This document shows positions 1 to 10,971 of a DNA stretch of 60,000 nt, piece after piece (position 1 is the first letter of the stretch; each line of letters begins with the position of its first letter). The notes under the pieces are model-generated. The model saw only the letters and a list, made by a program, of their open reading frames with translations. It had not been told where the DNA came from and searched no databases. A program made the translations under genes and the position numbers. The DNA is from Tubulanus polymorphus (Eukaryota > Nemertea > Palaeonemertea > Tubulaniformes > Tubulanidae), in NCBI RefSeq assembly GCF_964204645.1, contig NC_134030.1, positions 16,003,110 to 16,063,109 of the forward strand, read 5' to 3'.

Positions 1-59
1 AGGGTGCTGCCCTCTCTCTCGAAAATACAGAACAATAGGTGATTGTGTTAATATCTTTT

Positions 60-570
60 GTCCGCCTTTTTACTGGTTTTTGGGCTCTCAGAGTCGATAT
101 TTGGAGGAAACTTCTACTGTGGAACAGGCAGAATAGGACCTCGTTACATATCCATATCATGCTTTTCAGGTTGAAGCCCATCTTCCATGTTTCTGACCAT
201 GAACGGAACACAGCTTGTTTAGGTCGTTTTGGAAATATACTCTGTCCGGTACATTTTGAAATACTCTGTATATCATCTATCAGGAGAGCGAGGAGACGAC
301 GACTTAGGATACTACCTTGCGTGACTCCACTAGCTAGACCGATTTATACCAAGATGAGACAGTTTCTTTGAATTTTGCCACCTGTTTTCGTTCAGAGAAA
401 TCTACTGAGCCATTTAAGCTACCTATCATTGATACCGTTTCCGAATAGCTTATTTAGAAATCGCTGATGTTGGACCTTATCAAATGCTTTTTTGAAATCC
501 ACAAAGACTAATTGAGGCCTAACAGTCGATTTTCCAGAGTCAAATAACCATCTGGTCCAGTCATCCTTGG
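60..570 (-). pseudogene. LINE reverse transcriptase fragment (CR1/Jockey-like)
   Basis: The minus strand carries decayed pieces of a non-LTR retrotransposon reverse transcriptase. Around 455-520 it reads VFVDFKKAFDKVQH, the catalytic block A of CR1/Jockey-type RTs (F-D-x-x-K-A-F-D). Further on, at about 300-335, it reads GVTQGSIL, the block B signature. Stops and frameshifts separate the two blocks, and nothing of the endonuclease or the YxDD block is clear. It lies in an intron, or downstream region, of the kinesin gene on the same strand. The family is recognised from the motifs; assignment to a precise clade is inference. Confidence 0.7.
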
Positions 571-599
571 TTTCAAAGTAGGCCTAATTGACTGTTAGT

Positions 600-1489
600 C
601 AACCGTCCTTTTATAAAACTGTTTTGACAGTTGAACAGGATTTTAACTACCCTTCGATTTTTATCGCATGGTGCGGCCGCATCAGCGTACACGCGATCGT
701 CGACACAGTATTCAGACAAGATCAAGAATACGAAAAAGGATGTGCAGAAAACCCGTTATCGCTGCTTTGCAGCTATATCTTATTGTAGAGCTGTCAACCT
801 ATCAAAATTCCAATTAGGCATGAATGGCAGATTTATTAGGAATATTGAAGGTTCCAATGGGAATATAGCAAAACCGTCAAAAGGTCAGGTCTTCCAAGGT
901 CTTTAAATCTTAGGACAGTAAAAATTTAAGGCTGGTCACTGACAGGGTATTTTACAAAATAAAGCCATTTGGCCATTAAGCATAAAACCTTTTTTTTTAA
1001 ACAGCTCAACCTGCTAAGCCCCCGCAGGGCAATATAAGCGGGTTCGATGTTTAAAATCCATGATTTTGTGACTATACGTCATAGCTTGACCTTTTTGACA
1101 AAATTCAAGTGTGGATCTACGTTGATGCTTGGAATAAATCATCAGAGAAAAATTTCTAAGGTTGATGTATGTTTGCAGATTGTATGCAGTAAAAACATTA
1201 CCTTGCATCAAGATTTGCATCAATACCCAATAGCTAAAAGACAAGTAGACGCACTCTTATAGGAGCAAATAACATTGTACCAAATTTTTATCAAGACCCA
1301 CTATGAACGAAGTTAAGTAGCTGAAAGACAGAAACACAGACCCACTGACAATTCAAGAAAAGGACCAAGGTCTCATGGAAGCCCGAGAACGAAAATCTGC
1401 TCTCTGTAAAATGAGAACAGTCAGCCGATTTGGATACCAATGATATGGATATCCCGTATTCTAAAAGAGATTATGTTAATTAGACCTAC
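600..1489. other. Non-coding stretch, no gene seen
   Basis: No coding signal is convincing here. It contains a short shared repeat at about 745-781 (hairpin GCTGCTTTGCAGC) that recurs near 4,720-4,757. It lies just downstream of the last kinesin exon in the window, so it is probably intron. Confidence 0.5.
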
Positions 1490-1642
1490 CTTATAGTCAT
1501 TGTTAGCAGCTACTATCGAAGCTTTTGTCCCTGCTGGGTTATACAAATCCTCTTTTGTGTTGACATTCTTCTTATAGCACGATGGCTTATATTTGCCCCA
1601 GATTTGTACAATCAATCCTTCTTCACTTAACTCATGCAGCAA
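1490..1642 (-). CDS. kif28: Kinesin-3 (KIF28-like) exon: end of C2-like domain
   Basis: This is the most 3' exon visible of the minus-strand kinesin gene: 51 codons, phase 0 at both ends. The acceptor reads ttttcatacatag before TTG CTG CAT, and the donor is AAG/gtaggt. It encodes the last strand region of the kinesin-3 C2-like domain (EEGLIVQIWGKYKPS, like the LVIEVWGKQ found in KIF1/KIF28 proteins), followed by a polar tail. It joins in frame to the exon at 5,825-5,947, giving CVTKE followed by LLHELSEEG. The coding sequence continues past base 1,490 into a part not found in the window. Confidence 0.85.
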
Positions 1643-1998
1643 CTATGTATGAAAAATGACAAAGTATAAGATCTTTGTTAACCTTTTCCCATCTAAGATT
1701 TTTAATAATTCATTTGGGACTGTTTGCTTTGGACATTATTGGGCATCAAAATCACCCCCTTTCCAGCAAGGGAACCCAAAAAATATCTATTTTCTGCAAG
1801 CAGTATGAAGATTGTACCCACCGGGTCCAGTCCGAGGAACCAAAAATGTAAAAATCGGCAGTCCAATCGATCAATATTAAATGCGTAAAAAGCCGTGTAA
1901 CCAGGATCTGGTTTCAATATGGGCACCTAGAGAATAGCAAGTGTCTATATAGCCTGCTGTCAACACCTAGAGAGTGTCAGTTCAAGCAATGAATAAAT

Positions 1999-2262
1999 AA
2001 AGAACCAATGGTCCAGAGGCTCACCAAAGTGTGTGAAGTAAAAATCTGTCACGCGGTTATAAGCCAACCGACCGGTATGCAAAAATTCATTTCATTGAAA
2101 ATTTCAATCAAAATTGACTCGATTTTGGTCAGTGTGAAGTTTTAATGAAACCGACTTTTAATGAGAATGAAAGATTGATCATGGGAATTTTAGACTCGAC
2201 AAATACTCATTATTTTAATACTTCCCGGGAATGACATAAAACAACTAAAACTAAGAGAAACA
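1999..2262 (+). repeat. Dispersed repeat R2, copy 1
   Basis: It begins AAAGAACCAATGGTCCAGAGG, with a near-perfect palindrome GGACCAATGGTCC in the other copies. It is similar along its whole length to 26,355-26,632, including the shared blocks GTGTGAAGTAAAA and GACTTTTAA. A third copy of the left end starts near 23,143 inside a piggyBac element. No coding capacity is seen. It is probably a non-autonomous transposon family. Confidence 0.75.
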
Positions 2263-2816
2263 ATGAGTACGGCTATTTCACTATCACGTTATGCCTTTCA
2301 GCAGTTCATGAACAAAGTGGTGCGCAGGCCAGCATGTGTTGTAGTATATTTAGAGGATATCACTGTTTTTCCGACACTGCATCTTTTTCATAATTAGGGT
2401 TTCTGCTGCTTCGCAGAACCATCTTATAATTCTTGTGATTATTACCTTTTCCACTTTCCAGACAAATTTTTTCATAAAATGTAAGATTCCTCTCAGATTC
2501 GACTAATAAGAGCTTATGAATGTAATTTTTAATTCTGACAGAAATACTTATTTCGCAACTGTCTCAGATGCTGTAAGTAGTTGACGTTTTGTGTAATTGT
2601 TTTTTTCTAATGCCATGTTTAAATTATTTGGATTAGTAATCAGTCGTCATTATGGGATGATAATTCATGGGCATGCATCAAGAGTCCTACGACATACCAT
2701 TGGTATGAAGCTTTTTAAAGTTTATCAGAGACTTGTTTTGGAGTAAACCGAATAGCCCTTGAAATACCAATTCCACATGGCTTAACAGTCGGTGTCTATG
2801 CTCTGCGAGACAGTAG

Positions 2817-2950
2817 TACAGTCAACTTCGGTTAATCCGTCTCTGGTTAAACCGTATAAGTGCTTATTCCGTATAAATAAATTGGTCCCGTACCATCGGA
2901 TACTATGAACTTTTTATTCCCCCCAATTGTTAGAATGTGGTTTTACTGTA
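2817..2950. repeat. Possible short TA-flanked MITE
   Basis: It opens TACAGTCAACTTCGG and closes GGTTTTACTGTA, so a short inverted TACAGT/ACTGTA is bounded by TA. This fits a Tc1/mariner or pogo MITE, but the inverted repeat beyond six bases is weak. Confidence 0.3.
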
Positions 2951-3575
2951 GTAGTCGTCCACGGTTTGAGAGATAACCAGCTATTATACAGATTGTGCAC
3001 TTAAATCATAGTTTATATGGGTACTAGTTAATTCGTAACAATTACGAATTATCTGTTATCCATATATCACGTATATCACTTAATAAAGATATCTATTATA
3101 CTTTCTTTCACTCCTCTATCATATTACATAACTACGAGTAATTCTTACATTTGATTGCTTAATTACAGGTAGAAAGAGGTCAGATGGCATGAAAATTGAC
3201 TGTGGCTGACTAATTGGCGCGAGTAGATGAAGCGTTGAGGTTTCAAAAGGTGTAGCCAAAATGCTTGTATCATCAGGGGTAGACAAATTATCCAAAGATA
3301 AATGAAAACTTCACCTTGTTGATTGTCAGTTGATTTTGCTGTAATTATTTTGCCTGGATAAATCAACAAACACATCATACATTTCAAAATCTGTGTTCAG
3401 TAGAATTTCTTTCAATAAAATGAAAATTTATTTGACAAATTTTTATGTATTCAAGATTGAATATGAAATGATCTTAAAACCAAAGCATTCAGCAATTTAG
3501 AAAATCCTAGACTCATAATCAAATTGTGTCAATTAACGTCTTTTGCTCGAATCAAGTTGAGGGCTCAGGTGCCTA
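2951..3575. other. Intron sequence, no gene seen
   Basis: AT-rich intron between the kinesin exons at 1,490 and 5,825. No exon, transposon protein or clear repeat was found. Confidence 0.5.
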
Positions 3576-3579
3576 AAGG

Positions 3580-4317
3580 CAGGCTTATGTCAACAAGCAA
3601 CGCGATGCCTACCGACGCAACTGGGTTTATCGCCAATTAGCGGCAACTAGCGGCCTACAAGAGGCCGCCAGTTGCTGCTCTATCGGCTCGACATAAGCCA
3701 GCTTGAGACGGCAACCCGTATCCGGCCAGTTGCCCATGTTCTACTCCGGCCTACGGTAGGCAGACAGTTGCTTTCGATCGCAACTGACATAAGCTCATCT
3801 GCGACGCGACGGAACTGAACGCAAGGGTTCCAGCCAATAAGAGACCGCATACACATAGAACAAATTATGACCGCTATTTAGCGTCATTCGTAATTAGTCA
3901 TAAACTTTCAATTAAAGTATTTCGAAACGTAAACCAAACCTTCAGCATGGCAGATGACTGGACGGAAGATCTAGAAGCGAAATTGGTAGAATCATGGTGT
4001 GAGCGGCCATCTTTATATGATGTCGCTAGCACATTGTATTCAAAACAGAATCAGAAAGATAAAGATCTTAGGAAAAAGCTTTTCTAATAGAAACATATTT
4101 CCCAATAATTCCAAATAATTCAAATTTATTCTCAAAATGCTTATCACGTGACCATCTGAGCCTTTGCAGTTGCCAGTAATCGTAACCGAAATAAGTAGCG
4201 AAGCAACTGGGAGGATCTCGTATCCCGCTTGTCGGCCTCCGTTGCTGCGAATCGGAGCGCAGTCGATATAAGCTGGGCTGCGATCGCGATCGCTGTCAGT
4301 TGCGTCGATTCAAATTT
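3580..4317 (+). mobile_element. Harbinger-like remnant with GC-rich subterminal repeats
   Basis: A GC-richer block contains the motif GACATAAGC several times: inverted at about 3,585, direct at about 3,700 and 3,788, and as GATATAAGC at about 4,268. The two outermost copies face each other, as subterminal inverted repeats would. Between them lies a small MADF-like ORF (3,947-4,087), a protein type found beside PIF/Harbinger transposases. No DDE transposase is seen and no target duplication was defined, so the superfamily is an inference. Confidence 0.4.
3947..4087 (+). pseudogene. Truncated MADF/Myb-like ORF (47 codons)
   Basis: This short ORF starts MADDWTEDLEAKLVESWCERP and continues with SLYDVASTLYSK and a lysine-rich end. 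The pattern of acidic residues, then L-V-x-x-W-x-x-x-P-x-L-Y-D, is the N-terminal half of MADF/SANT-like DNA-binding domains such as the accessory protein of PIF/Harbinger transposons. It ends in TAA before the domain is complete, so it looks truncated. It was too short for automatic ORF calling, and its function today is doubtful. Confidence 0.5.
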
Positions 4318-4602
4318 AGTGGTCATCGGATCGATGAACGAGGTAATCGGAACAGTTTTTTGGTGGTGTATCGTAATATTATTAAAGATCAAGTTACGCT
4401 ACTTTTACGATGGCGGTAAATCGGGAAATATTGTAATACATTTGTATAGGATTGATAGTGGTGGCGGTATGCGAGGGGCGGCAAATCAGGGTTTTTCCTG
4501 TAAATTTTAGACACAAATGTTCAGTTTCCCATGAAATCCAGGCCGTAGGCGAGGTTGGCGACGATTCGGGAGGGGGGGTTGCGTGTTAAATCGAGGTATG
4601 AC
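4318..4602 (+). repeat. Pogo-like MITE family M1, partial copy
   Basis: Similar along its length to 56,731-57,017, sharing ATGGCGGTAAATCGGGAAAT, GGTATGCGAGG and the terminal GAGGTAT-ACT. Its left part is missing, cut by the neighbouring Harbinger-like block. Confidence 0.7.
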
Positions 4603-5824
4603 TAAATCCCAGATATGTGTCGCGCTCCTTTAAAATAGTCGCATGTTATAAACTGATAAGAATTATTTTGGTGAAATCTTTGTGCGCTTCCCAGTGCGAC
4701 ATTTAAACCAGCAAGGCAGAAACCCGTTGTCGCTGCTTTGCAGCTATATTTTCACTGGCTATTCTTTTCATAATTTCATTAAGTCTATTCAGTGTGAATC
4801 AGTCAGTGTTATACTTGACTAACTCCTAAACTGTACCTATATAAATATCTGCTACCGACCACAGTCAGTCCCAGCCACAAAAGGAATTTGGTATTTCAGT
4901 CCTGGTAACACCACTAATAGTTGCTCCGTAAAATTTGTCTTGGTGATTATACAACAAGCAATCTGATTGGTGCTGCATGTACCCGTGCACTCAGTCTAGT
5001 GTGCAAGGGTTTCATGTCGTGACTGAGTGTAGTGATGCCATCAGGAATTTCGATGAGGGTTGATGGCTACACGCTGCAGACCTTTTCTCATTACATCATA
5101 TTACCTATTAGGTCAACATCCTTCATAGAAAAATTTAACAATCATAACTAAATTAAGACACATATGTTTGATTTCACTGCATTTAATTCACTGATATTCT
5201 GATCCTGATTTGACTCTGACTTAGGCCCATCATCATGGTTTCATTTAAGCTGTTGTTCTTCAATTTCTAGAAGTTCGCTAACAAGATCATCTCCACAACA
5301 TCAAAAACATTAAATGCAAATACGCTATACTGACTGCTGCTCATGCAGCAGAATTGAAAACCAACATCTTTTTGTTGTTCTTTGCTTTGATTCACGTGGC
5401 TGAATTTGCCACATTAGCCAATAATAATAAGACCTTTTGTATATTCTGTACATTATCGTATACCCCCATTGGGCTATATCTAGTAGGCCTATCTTTCTAC
5501 TACCCACTATGCTATTCAGCAAAAAAGTATTGAAATATTTGCCTGTGTCAATGCATGCACTTTCGTGTTGCTTGAAGAAAACTATTTGACGATTGTTCGC
5601 TATACATCTGTAAATAACATCAATTATTAGTGCCACTTTTACTCGATCGCCATTATAGTTAACATAGAAAATATCACTGATCCCTAGCACTACTAATACT
5701 TGACTGCCATTGCACAAAGAACCACAGAAGCGGGCAATGCCCATTTTTTCTGAAAGAAGTTCGCTCATGATATTGGGTTTTTTAAAGCCTTGATTTCCTT
5801 GTAGATTCGTTCCACTAACCCTAC
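4603..5824. other. Intron sequence, no gene seen
   Basis: Intron between kinesin exons. It includes the second copy (4,720-4,757) of the hairpin-bearing repeat also found at 745-781. A minus-strand open frame at 5,325-5,768 shows no recognisable domain or splice logic and is not called as a gene. Confidence 0.5.
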
Positions 5825-5947
5825 CTCTTTAGTAACACACTTGAATTCATAGAATTTAGTCTCGTTCCATTCTGGATTTGTGGTATCCGAAACTTTTTTT
5901 GAGCTGTTAAATTTTTCTGTGCCAAGTCTATACTTCATATAAAGTTC
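5825..5947 (-). CDS. kif28: Kinesin-3 (KIF28-like) exon: C2-like domain core
   Basis: 41 codons, phase 0 at both ends. The acceptor is ctttttcttccag before GAACTT; the donor is AAAGAG/gtaggg. It encodes LYMKYRLGTEKF and SDTTNPEWNETKFYEFKCVT. The T-x-N-P-E-W-N pattern is the hallmark of C2-type beta-sandwich domains near the C-terminus of kinesin-3 proteins. It follows the exon at 6,037-6,183 after only 89 bp of intron and precedes the exon at 1,490-1,642. Confidence 0.88.
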
Positions 5948-6036
5948 CTGGAAGAAAAAGACTATCATTATCGTCGAATGAATCAGATGTGGTGGCATCT
6001 GATGGTTTATCTATTCACTACAGCATTTAAGCATAC

Positions 6037-6183
6037 CGTGTACTGTTTTGGTAAACCACGAGCATTCAGTAATCTCAGATTATAGTATAGCTGTTTGCCA
6101 ATCAATTCTTCCGAGTCATCAACGAAAACATTGTCATTCTCGCTGAATTCATCACCATTCGAATCACATGGCAGAGCTTCTAC
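6037..6183 (-). CDS. kif28: Kinesin-3 (KIF28-like) exon: stalk to C2-like junction
   Basis: 49 codons, phase 0 at both ends. The acceptor is aaattctgcag before GTAGAAGC; the donor is TACACG/gtatgc. It encodes VEALPCDSNGDEF, an acidic stretch, then ELIGKQLYYNLRLLNARGLP. The V-E-x-x-P-C block and the G-K-x-L-x-F-x-x-x-I-x-x-A-x-G-L-P block are characteristic of the segment before and inside the C2-like domain of KIF1/KIF28 kinesins. Confidence 0.88.
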
Positions 6184-6405
6184 CTGCAGAATTTATCATT
6201 CAATATTTAAAGAAAACCGTGGAACCAATATAGCAGATGCTAGAATGTTGCTGAAAATGACATATGCCCCATATGAGGGAATGGGCTACACCATCACCAC
6301 CCCCAGGCCAATGAAAATATTCGACAAAAAAGATAGCAATCATTAACTTTTAATGCAAAAGGTAGGTTATGCTTCAGAAAACCCTATGGAACAGGAACAC
6401 TGTTG

Positions 6406-6577
6406 TACAGTGGAACCTCATTACAATGAAATCAGAAACAACGATTCATCGGATACAACAAATATAGAATTTTGTCCCAAGTACGATAATTTGATTAATT
6501 TCATACTGGATATAACAAACTATTGGTTGCAACGAACATATTTTCTGTGAAGTTCGTTGTAATGAGGTTCCACTGTA
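6406..6577. mobile_element. 172-bp MITE with TA ends (mariner/pogo type)
   Basis: The left end TACAGTGGAACCTCATTACA is matched by the inverse at the right end, TGTAATGAGGTTCCACTGTA: more than 20 perfectly paired bases bounded by TA. The interior is non-coding. Terminal form and TA duplication fit Tc1/mariner/pogo non-autonomous elements. Confidence 0.85.
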
Positions 6578-7746
6578 TGTATACATCTGTCAATTGGATC
6601 AACCCCATCCAGCTCATCCAATTTTTCCAGCTCCTCGATTTAACAAAAATAGTTGGGGCCGTCCACTCGATCATTAATCTATTTCACATTTATTTCCAAT
6701 GCATTTATTTTGTGAAATTAATAAAAATAGTAAATACTTGTATTTGTTGCGCACAAGTATCACCAGTATTTCCTGAGAACAGGGTATATTTCAAGCAACA
6801 GCGTGCGCACGCATTTTGTCAAAAACGTGCCTCCAATGATGCTTGACCTAGATTACCTGTTACAGGAAACCAGATACTTGGAGACTGTCGGCTACGCTCC
6901 AACAAACAAGCTGCTATTCATTTAAGCGACTGCATTTAGAGCATCTGATTCCTCAACTACTACATCGTACATATGCTGTTTGAGATAAAGTATGTCCAAT
7001 GATACACTTAAATGCTTCTATAGATTTACACATAAGCACACGGACAAGAATTCTTGGCAGATTGATAAAGGTTTACATAGCAGCATCCCATGCCCTGCTA
7101 ATACGACCCATTGAGAGCAATGCTCAGGGTATGCATATTTCCATTCGTAGGGGACTCAATCGCGTGTACTTTTTATAGTCCTGTCTACTGGACAGAACTG
7201 ATATTATGACTTTCTTATCATCGGTACTTCAAAATCAAGTGGGAGTTGAGTTCGTTGAACAATCGAGTGGATGAGCTAGGGGGTTCATCCAATTGATTGA
7301 TGGGTGCATTAATCCCATATGGCTACCAGTCAGCTATTTCAAATGGAACCATCACCTTCGTCGATATATATTATTGCTATGCCATAGACATTGCATGTTA
7401 ATATGAACCCACCATTTTGTGTTTGAAATTGAATAGTTATAATTCAACTTTCAAAAACCATTTTAAACATGTTTTTCCTGATAGATTTAACCTCTTCACT
7501 TCGTTATGCCCCTCACTAGGATTCAAACCCAATGGCATCATTGAATTCAAATCGATTTGGCATTAGAGGTACTATCTCTCCATCTATGACTCACTACACC
7601 AACAATTGCAGTAAACATATTTGCAACGTAAAAATATGTCATGTATGGTGAGAGAAGGTCACTAATTGCGACGTAAATATTCTTCACTGTAACATTAAAA
7701 TACATTTGTTTGAGGGAATACTTTTCTGAAAAATGTATTTCAAACA
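6578..7746. other. Intron sequence, no gene seen
   Basis: AT-rich intron between exons at 6,183 and 8,944. No coding or repeat signal I can support. Confidence 0.45.
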
Positions 7747-8625
7747 AGAAACAAGAGCCCCAAGGGGCACTATGGCCAGCCTGTCAGCTTTTCATAAAAT
7801 AGCAAATGATGATGCATTCTGTGGGTTAAATTTGTCAAAATACACTTCCAGCTGAGAGTCAATACCTAATAATTTACACGATACAATCGTAGAATACAAA
7901 AGTAGCACAGACAGCGACTGGATCTGGCAACAAATTCCTCAGATAAATATTTTCCCTTGGTCTCATTGATTTTAATGCGGAATAGATTTGAATTTTCTGA
8001 AATTTGCTCAATAAAAAAAAATTGAATTGGATTTGATGTTATTATTTGTTCTGGATTTAATATTTTTTGCGGAATAGAATTTGATTGAATTTGTAGTTTG
8101 AGCACATGGCTAATTTGCATATCAAGGTCATCTATCCGATTTAAGAAAAAGCTATTTTTCCCGGACTTTGCACAATGGTCAATGATATCTTCCGTAGTGC
8201 TAATGAAAATATTCCTCCCAAAAACCAAATCAACTTAAGCTTTAACAGAAATTGATCTTGAAATACAATTTTAGATCTTAAAATAAAACCCGGAAGTAAA
8301 ACGGTAGACGATACCGCGGGTTCACGTGAACACCTGCTGATTTCTGCGGCTAAGCCAATCATAGAGGAGTCTTTGCTCTCTGATTGGCTTTTCAAAACCA
8401 ATATTTTGCGATCAGATATTCGCGAAAAAGCTCATATAAACTTTAACGAGGCCCTCTTTCAAAATTCAGCTACGTAGAGTTTGGAGAATGGATAATGCTT
8501 TAATGAATGATTTGTATGAAAATATGCTCAGTTGCACAGTTAAAGAGCCTTTGCTCTGGAAACCATGTCATTTAAATTCGCTCCATTTGTATAGTAATAG
8601 GCTCAGCCTACGGCTGGCCTAAAAA
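7747..8625 (+). mobile_element. Hairpin-ended non-autonomous element R3, copy 1
   Basis: It starts ACAAGAGCCCCAAGGGGCAC (palindrome GCCCCAAGGGGC) followed by GGCCAGCCTGTCAG, and ends GGCTCAGCCTACGGCTGGCC then TAAAAAT. The 60 bases at 8,561-8,620 are identical to 49,621-49,680, and the left end matches 47,291 onward, so both ends are shared with the longer copy in the Polinton polymerase gene. No protein is encoded. The end AGCC-TAC-GGCT can form a hairpin just before CTAA, which recalls Helitron 3' ends, but the 5' end is not typical. Confidence 0.75.
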
Positions 8626-8943
8626 TATATTTGAAACACATTCTAAATTTACATTCATTTCATAAGAACGCAAAATTTCAAAAACATATTCCAAAATAAA
8701 TACCAAATCAAGAATATATAGGCCTATCATATAGTTATATAAATATGTTATATTATCATACTATCATAAGCTTGTAACTGAAAAGACTTCAAATATTAAT
8801 GATAATTTATGAAGTGAGAAGTTTCTACATAAATCCTGGAACGTACAACCATGGTTTTTTAGGTTTTTATACTAATATGCTTAACGCTCTTGAAAAATTG
8901 TTGTTACGGAAAAAAATTGAAATATCACATGACTGTTACTTAC

Positions 8944-9006
8944 ATTCAGCATTCCTACATCCTTGGCTTTATAATCAATTATAGACAGCTGTTCTCGAAC
9001 TTCAAT
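8944..9006 (-). CDS. kif28: Kinesin-3 (KIF28-like) exon: small stalk exon
   Basis: 21 codons, phase 0 at both ends. The acceptor is aatattcttag before ATTGAA; the donor is CTGAAT/gtaagt. It encodes IEVREQLSIIDYKAKDVGMLN. The L-x-I-x-D-Y-K-x-x-x-x-G-x-L block is conserved in KIF1/KIF28 kinesins immediately before the V-E-x-x-P-C block, which is exactly where this exon sits. It is too short for automatic ORF calling and was found by splice sites and phase. Confidence 0.85.
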
Positions 9007-9083
9007 CTAAGAATATTCAAAAAGGTTGGTCGTATGAGTACGTCATACAAAGATGTGAAAGATTTTCAAATATGATTATTTAC

Positions 9084-9167
9084 CAGATATGTGAGTGCTT
9101 GTAACCAAACTCTTACACTTCCAATATGAATGTCAGCTTCATCGTCTTCCAGAAATGGATCTCTTTC
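9084..9167 (-). CDS. kif28: Kinesin-3 (KIF28-like) exon: DPF..D..IG stalk block
   Basis: 28 codons, phase 0 at both ends. The acceptor is aaattggtttag before GAAAGAG; the donor is TATCTG/gtaaat. It encodes ERDPFLEDDEADIHIG and VRVWLQALTYL, matching the kinesin-3 pattern D-P-F-x-E-x-x-x-x-x-x-I-G-x-x-x-x-x-L-x-x-L-x-Y-x. It joins in phase to the exons at 10,972-11,117 and 8,944-9,006. Confidence 0.88.
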
Positions 9168-9978
9168 CTAAACCAATTTAAAATAAGTTATTTCATTGTC
9201 TCTGTGGTAGTAGTGTCACTTAAACACCCCTCACTGTAGTAATTGCTGGTGACACTAGATGTGTTATTTCAGACACTCTCGCAATTTAGTATGATGACAA
9301 GTGTCATTTCAGCAAAATCTTGAACAGGGTATCATACTTATATACAACCAAGGGATTTAAATGATATCCTTGATGGGATTTGGAATAACTATCCGCTGTA
9401 CATATACATCACTGATAATCTGTCATACCCAACTGTGCGCATGCAAAGGGAAAAGCAAATGAATTGTTCAAATTTTCCTATCCCCACTGTACAATCTGTA
9501 ATACTGTCATGCATCTGACAACACAATGATGAAATGCAGATGATTAAATTACACTATGTACCCAATAGCTCCCTTTTTACACATTTTTATGCTTTTATGG
9601 CTGAGATATAATAAACAATTAATTGTTCCACCGGTCACCCAAATTCACTGCCATTCACTGCCCGCATTAAGTCCAGAGATCAATTGAGTGACTGTATAGT
9701 CCAAATCCATGAAAAAGTGTCTAGTCTGAATCCGTATTTTAGTGTTACCATGTCCTTCGTTCTCTCTCCTGCTTTCTACAGAATAAATGGTGTGTATCGT
9801 AATTTCAGTCCAGGAGTTATTTTAGATATATCATAGGCCAGTGATAGTTAACTGAAGGGCCTGACCTACTCAGTCAGCTTTAGGACCCCGATTCGATCTT
9901 TACAATAGTGGCAGTGTATTGGGATTTTCTTTAAGCCTATGAGACTGAAATAACTAGTTGAAGTGAACCCACACCAAA
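9168..9978. other. Intron sequence, no gene seen
   Basis: Intron between kinesin exons with no recognisable feature until the gag-like fragment at 9,979. Confidence 0.45.
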
Positions 9979-10380
9979 ATGTTGCTACGCAGTCAAGAAA
10001 TAAGAAACGATGAAACGTTTGAACATTTTGCAGAAGCGATCATGGAATTGGCCAGGAACGCATACCCGCACATGTCAAATGACGTCCAGGATGAATTGGC
10101 CAAGGACCATTTCATCACAAGTGTGAATTTGTCATCAGTTGCGCAGCAAGGGGAAATGTGCAAATGTTTAACAACGAAGTACACCACACTAATGGCACAC
10201 TATCCATTTAACATTATTGATAATAAACAAGAGTTTTTTTCTTGCAAATATGATTCAAAAAGACAGGATAGTTTCAAATACTCCTTTCCTATTCTGCCAC
10301 CTGTCCAACATTTCGGTATGATCAACCATATCAAATGCAAAAAAGGTCTAACACTGGAGGTGGAGACCTCAGATCCTTAA
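9979..10380 (+). pseudogene. Ty3/gypsy gag-like fragment
   Basis: The first 60 or so residues (LRSQEIRNDETFEHFAEAIM then ELARNAYP, VQDELAKDHFI) follow the pattern of the retrotransposon Gag domain of Ty3/gypsy elements: E-x-x-x-x-F-A-x-x-x-x-x-L-A-x-x-A-Y-P ending in a D-x-F-I block. The rest of the frame is not recognisable, there is no CCHC knuckle, and no protease or polymerase follows. It is a short relic inside the kinesin intron, opposite in strand to the host gene. Confidence 0.5.
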
Positions 10381-10494
10381 TGAGATGGAACTCGGGAGGT
10401 GCCTGACAAGTCGGTAAGGGGTGAACGGTAGCGACAGCCTGAACGAGAACAATTCTGGTATTGATCATAGTCTTCATGAAGACGCTCTACTAAT

Positions 10495-10742
10495 CAGGGA
10501 TGAAAACGGCCCATATTGAAAAAGTCAGAAATTATTCCGCTTTTCAAATGAGATGCCACGTTGGTTTCTCCGACTCCACAATTGTGCTAACTACCGCCAA
10601 AAACCGTCTTAAGGAGCACTCCTAACTACGAAGCATTCCGATGTGACATGCACGATTGAGGCGATTTACACTGATCTCAGGAATGAAGAAAATAAAAGAG
10701 AAGGTCGGAAATCCGTCTATGGTCAGAAGATTTTGATCCCTG
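10495..10742. mobile_element. 248-bp non-autonomous hAT-like element, family H1
   Basis: It begins CAGGGATGAAAACGG and ends GATTTTGATCCCTG, the same termini as the coding hAT at 17,009-20,772. It is flanked by ACTAAT on both sides (10,489-10,494 and 10,743-10,748), a 6-bp target duplication. The interior right part resembles the right subterminal part of the larger copy (ACTGATCTCAGGAATGA). Confidence 0.85.
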
Positions 10743-10971
10743 ACTAATGGGTCTCGGACTGCCTTCGCAGAAGTGGGAGGGGAGCCATGAGCTCTGAGTG
10801 TTAGTGAATGCAAAATCTTGATAACACCACTAGTTCAACATCATTCGGAAAAAATGCCTCGATTTACTGGAGCACTTCTAACTAGTAAAACCAATGGGAT
10901 ATAAGAGTCAAAGGTTTTTGAGCAAAAATGCATTTTCTTATGAATAAGATTCATCCTAGTTTTATACATAC

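Noticed and set aside
3163-3387. Possible additional kinesin exon
   Set aside because: The exons at 5,825 and 1,490 already join in phase and in domain order; the local splice sites are weak and the peptide matches nothing.
5240-5325. Possible 3' end of the kinesin gene (a short minus-strand frame ending in TGA)
   Set aside because: No good acceptor or polyadenylation signal, and the gene clearly continues with the exon at 1,490-1,642.
5325-5768. 147-codon minus-strand ORF in a kinesin intron
   Set aside because: No domain, no splice borders, and the flanking kinesin exons join in phase without it.
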